From positions 62,001-126,000 of the forward strand of contig NZ_JOFH01000014.1 in assembly GCF_000721235.1 (NCBI RefSeq): 64,000 nt of DNA. The letters are read 5' to 3'. This document shows, one piece after another, positions 61,767-64,000 of the stretch (position 1 is its first letter; the number at the start of each line of letters is the position of its first letter). This stretch comes from Streptomyces olivaceus. GTDB lineage: Bacteria; Actinomycetota; Actinomycetes; Streptomycetales; Streptomycetaceae. The notes under the pieces were generated by a model that worked only from the letters and a program-made list of their open reading frames with translations, was not told the origin of the DNA and did not search any database. The position numbers and the translations under genes are program-made.

Positions 61767-62138
61767 ATGGCCCGGAACAAGGTCATGACGCTGTGGACCA
61801 CCATCGTCACCGCCTTCCTCGCGCTGTGCACGGCGCTCGGACTCGTCACGACGACCGCCTCGGCGGCCGTACCGCAGACCGGAACGCACAGCAACGCGGA
61901 GACCGAGAGCGCCTCCCCCGAGGCGGCACCCGCGGCGGCGGCCCCATGGTCCTGGTCCCGTACCGGCTCCCTGCCCCCCACGATGAAGCAGCGCATCCGC
62001 GCCGAGGCCCACGGATCGGCACCCAGTTGCCGCCACCGTCCGCTCACCGACGCCACCGCCACCACGACCGCCACCGGCCTCCAGTGCGACGACACCGCCG
62101 AGTCCCCGGCCCAGCACACCATCCCGATGCAGCGCTGA
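61767..62138 (+). CDS. small exported protein, actinomycete-specific
   Basis: 123 aa from ATG 61767 (MARNKVMTLWTTIVTAF). Signal peptide or anchor at residues 8-34 (LWTTIVTAFLALCTALGLVTTTASAA). The mature part is Ala/Thr/Pro-rich with PWSWSRTGSLPPTMKQRIRAEAHGSAPSCRHRP and a second Cys in LQCDD. The general pattern (TKVMxLWTxIVTAFxALCTALGL followed by a short MKQRIRAEAHG helix) is reminiscent of a Streptomyces small-protein family (possibly DUF6344, from memory). Function unknown. It is flanked by long gaps and appears monocistronic. Confidence 0.7.
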   Translation: MARNKVMTLWTTIVTAFLALCTALGLVTTTASAAVPQTGTHSNAETESASPEAAPAAAAPWSWSRTGSLPPTMKQRIRAEAHGSAPSCRHRPLTDATATTTATGLQCDDTAESPAQHTIPMQR

Positions 62139-62289
62139 GCGGTGCGGCGGGCGTCCGGCGCCCGGCAGACCAGAAACAACAGACGTCACGGCGATCTGCG
62201 TACCGCACCACACGCGAGAAACGGCCCGGCCGCTCGGCAGAGCAGCCGGGCCGTCGCCCTGCCCGCCGCGCCCGCGCCGGCGTCTTCGC

Positions 62290-62484
62290 TCAGTCCTCCC
62301 GTACGAGACTGATCGCGGCGGAAGGGCACCCCTCGACCGCCTCGCGCACCCGCGGCGCGTCGATGTCGTGCTCCCGTCCGGGTATCACCGCGCCCAGACC
62401 GTCCACCTGTGTGAAGACGGACGGGGCACGGTGGACGCAGTCGCCGGAGCCGTAGCACTGCTCGGGGTCGACCGAGATCCTCAT
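62290..62484 (-). CDS. 3Fe-4S ferredoxin
   Basis: 64 aa from ATG 62484 (MRISVDPEQCYGSGDC), with GGTGGAGGG upstream. The Cys pattern is C-x5-C in QCYGSGDCV and a distal C-P in EGCPSAAISL, with Gly in place of the middle Cys of a 4Fe-4S cluster, which is diagnostic of 3Fe-4S ferredoxins that feed cytochromes P450. No P450 or reductase gene is in the window, so its partner must be elsewhere. A small monocistronic gene. Confidence 0.93.
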   Translation of the reverse strand: MRISVDPEQCYGSGDCVHRAPSVFTQVDGLGAVIPGREHDIDAPRVREAVEGCPSAAISLVRED

Positions 62485-62581
62485 ACGCCCTCCACCGCAA
62501 CGGCCGCCGTCGGAACCGACACGACCTGCCTGCCCACCGGACGAACGTCCGAATCCAGGAGGTGAAGCGGGCCGACATGCC

Positions 62582-62619
62582 TTGGTACCGGTCCCTCCCC
62601 TCGTGGGGACCGGTACCAA
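62582..62619. promoter_or_regulatory. 14-bp perfect inverted repeat with nested KpnI/AgeI-type palindromes
   Basis: TTGGTACCGGTCCC (62582-62595) and GGGACCGGTACCAA (62606-62619) are exact complements with a 10-nt spacer TCCCCTCGTG. Each arm also contains the palindromes GGTACC and ACCGGT, so the element can bind dimers at three levels or fold as a hairpin. It lies about 100 bp upstream of the ferredoxin start and is not followed by T residues, favouring an operator over a terminator. Confidence 0.75.
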
Positions 62620-62825
62620 ACCACGCCGGCGCCGCATCGCACGCGTACCGGAACGGGTCGGGAAGGGCGGGGGCCACCGAAAGCTGACCGAGAACATGCG
62701 GCCTCACGGGGTGGCACTCCGAGCGCTGAGCCGCTGACCTGTCCGAGTGCCGCGGGGCCTGCTCGCCACTGCGTCGCGATCCTGCCACCCGGAGTAGCCG
62801 ACCGGGAGACCGTGCGTCCGCGAAG

Positions 62826-62856
62826 CCTGGGTTAGCCCAGGTCAGGCGTATAGAGT
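62826..62856 (+). promoter_or_regulatory. TAGAGT -10 with overlapping CCTGGG/CCCAGG palindrome before the nSTAND gene
   Basis: CCTGGG-TTAG-CCCAGG (62826-62841) is a perfect 6-bp inverted repeat. TAGAGT at 62851-62856 matches the Streptomyces -10 consensus, and the palindrome occupies the -35 position. A regulator bound there would block or replace -35 contacts. Start codon about 43-52 bp downstream. Confidence 0.55.
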
Positions 62857-62898
62857 GAGTTTTCCGGTCCGGACGTCCAGGCGCGGGGGAAGTAAGGA

Positions 62899-64000
62899 GT
62901 GGAGACCTTGAGTTTCGACTCAGGGGCACGCACCGCCTTCGCGGAACGCCTCGCACTGCTGTACAAGGAGGCGGGAAACCCTCCCCTCAAGCGCGTGTCC
63001 GAGGCCGTCGTCCGGCTCCAGCGGGTCGACGAACGGGGGCGGCCCGTACGGGTCTCCGCCCAGCGCATCAGCGACTGGCGGCGGGCCAAGAACGTACCCG
63101 CCCAGTTCACCGCCCTCGCGGCGGTCCTGCACGTACTCGTCCCGCAGGCGCGGCGCGCGCGCCCGGTCCCCGTCTCCGCCGGTCTGTACGACCTGGTGCA
63201 GTGGCAGCGCCTGTGGGAGCGGGCGGTGGCCGACCCGACGGGCGAGCGCCCCGCGCCGGCCGCCGAGGAGGAGGCACCGCCGGCCGACTCCCCGGCCGCC
63301 CCCGGCGGGATCTGCCCCTACCGGGGGCTCGCCGCCTACCGGCTGGAGGACGCCGGCTGGTTCTTCGGCCGGGAGCGGAGCACGGACGCCCTCGTCGCCC
63401 AGCTCCGCGCGGCCGAGGACTCGGGCGGCCTGGTGATGCTCGTGGGCGCCTCGGGGGCGGGCAAGTCCTCGCTGCTGAACGCCGGACTCGTGCCCGCCCT
63501 GCAGTGCGGCGCGCCGGACTCCGGGGCCGGTCCGCCCCGCCGGGTGCTCCAGCTGGTGCCGGGGGCCGACCCGATCGGCGAACTGACCCGGCTGATACCC
63601 GAGCTCGGGCCCGCGGCCGACGCCGCCAGGAGAGCTGCGGCGGTGGAACCGGGCGGCCCGGAGAGAGCCGAGGGAGACAAAGAGGACGGAGGGGGCGGCG
63701 GGGGCGAAGAGGCCGACCCGGAGGCCGGAAACGCGGTGCGGGCGGCGTTCGCGGCGTGGGCGGTACGCGTCGAGGCCGCGCCGGACGTCCGTCCCGTGGT
63801 CATCGTGGACCAGTTCGAGGAGCTCTTCACCCTCTGCGCCGACGAGCCGGACCGGCGCGCCTTCATAGGGCTGCTGCAGGCCGCCTGCGTGCCCGGCGGA
63901 CCGGGGGACCCGGCGCCGGTCCTGGTGGCCCTCGGCGTGCGCGCCGACTTCTACGACCAGTGCCTGCACCATCCCGAACTGGCCGACGCGCTCCAGCACC
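62899..64000 (+). CDS. HTH-nSTAND ATPase (5' part; continues beyond the window)
   Basis: At least 367 aa, from GTG 62899 or, more likely, TTG 62908 (LSFDSGARTAFAERL), which has AAGGAG 8 nt upstream. Residues about 5-85 are an atypical helix-turn-helix region (LALLYKEAGNPPLKRVSEAVVRLQ, VSAQRISDWRRAKNVPAQFTALAAVL). After a Pro/Ala/Glu linker the novel-STAND domain begins at CPYRGLAAYRLEDAGWFFGRE, with Walker A GASGAGKSSLLNAGL and Walker B PVVIVDQFEELFTL. A charged loop (ERAEGDKEDGGGGGGEEADPE) is inserted between them. STAND proteins are signalling ATPases; relatives usually end in WD40 repeats, expected past 64000. Confidence 0.88.
   Translation, partial: METLSFDSGARTAFAERLALLYKEAGNPPLKRVSEAVVRLQRVDERGRPVRVSAQRISDWRRAKNVPAQFTALAAVLHVLVPQARRARPVPVSAGLYDLVQWQRLWERAVADPTGERPAPAAEEEAPPADSPAAPGGICPYRGLAAYRLEDAGWFFGRERSTDALVAQLRAAEDSGGLVMLVGASGAGKSSLLNAGLVPALQCGAPDSGAGPPRRVLQLVPGADPIGELTRLIPELGPAADAARRAAAVEPGGPERAEGDKEDGGGGGGEEADPEAGNAVRAAFAAWAVRVEAAPDVRPVVIVDQFEELFTLCADEPDRRAFIGLLQAACVPGGPGDPAPVLVALGVRADFYDQCLHHPELADALQH

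Larger units (their letters stand above)
62485..62898. other. 414-bp gap upstream of the ferredoxin and nSTAND genes
   Basis: Divergent control region. It contains the 14-bp inverted repeat at 62582-62619 and the promoter/palindrome at 62826-62856, listed separately. No gene-like frame recognised; apparent frames on the minus strand belong to the ferredoxin upstream region. Confidence 0.5.

Overview
The window reads as a 64 kb stretch of chromosomal core DNA from a Streptomyces species. The DNA is very GC-rich, with strong GC bias at third codon positions. GTG and TTG starts and 4-nt ATGA/GTGA start-stop overlaps are common. The genes recognised include Streptomyces or actinobacterial landmarks: BkdR and two bkd operons, class E sortases, CrgA, Bpa, a DLW-39 protein and the fhaA-to-pknB cluster. 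Two perfect 14-bp parS sites (GTTTCACGTGAAAC) and a cluster of DnaA boxes place it close to oriC, although dnaA and oriC are not inside the window. Nothing suggests a large acquired island; accessory material is limited to single-gene insertions. Layout. 1-7.1 kb: a LURP-one-like protein, a nitrilase-family amidase, a maleylpyruvate-isomerase-like protein, an MFS/GntR pair, a K15-type D-Ala-D-Ala carboxypeptidase and a phage-type Bro-N regulator. 7.2-10.9 kb: first branched-chain keto-acid dehydrogenase operon (E1alpha, E1beta, E2). 11.2-18.9 kb: orphan LuxR-type response regulator, a flavin-reductase-like protein, two divergent Ser/Thr kinases, the proteasome activator Bpa, a low-complexity surface protein and a quinone oxidoreductase. 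19.1-21 kb: a DrrAB-like ABC exporter in which both genes carry frameshifts. 21-24.6 kb: a K+ channel with an RCK domain, moeA and mobA. 24.6-29.1 kb: second bkd operon with divergent bkdR. 29.2-33.3 kb: TetR regulator, 3-hydroxyacyl-CoA dehydrogenase and paaN. 33.3-39.4 kb: SpoU methyltransferase, HTTM/DUF5819 membrane pair, rhodanese, J-domain-like protein and a DUF2252 protein, all on the minus strand. 39.8-48.6 kb: tRNA-Leu, then the morphogenesis cluster fhaA-fhaB-pstP-rodA-pbpA-pknB. 48.7-53.3 kb: a small secreted protein, two class E sortases, a TrpG-like amidotransferase, DUF881 and crgA. 53.6-57.5 kb: rhomboid protease, cyclophilin, DUF5324 protein, uppS and tRNA-Ala. 57.7-64 kb: HTH regulator plus a kinase, a possibly decayed secreted protein, DLW-39, a small exported protein, a 3Fe-4S ferredoxin and the start of an HTH-nSTAND ATPase. 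Function as a whole. The plus-strand cluster couples phosphorylation signalling (PknB/PstP with FHA readers) to peptidoglycan synthesis (RodA, PbpA), with CrgA, sortases, UppS and the DD-peptidase serving the same envelope theme nearby. The two bkd operons supply branched-chain acyl-CoA starters; a shared palindrome suggests that the TetR regulator links one of them to the acyl-CoA/phenylacetate genes. Recurrent structural oddities are tandem duplications that span stop codons at four genes, and DnaA boxes and parS sites embedded between or inside genes.
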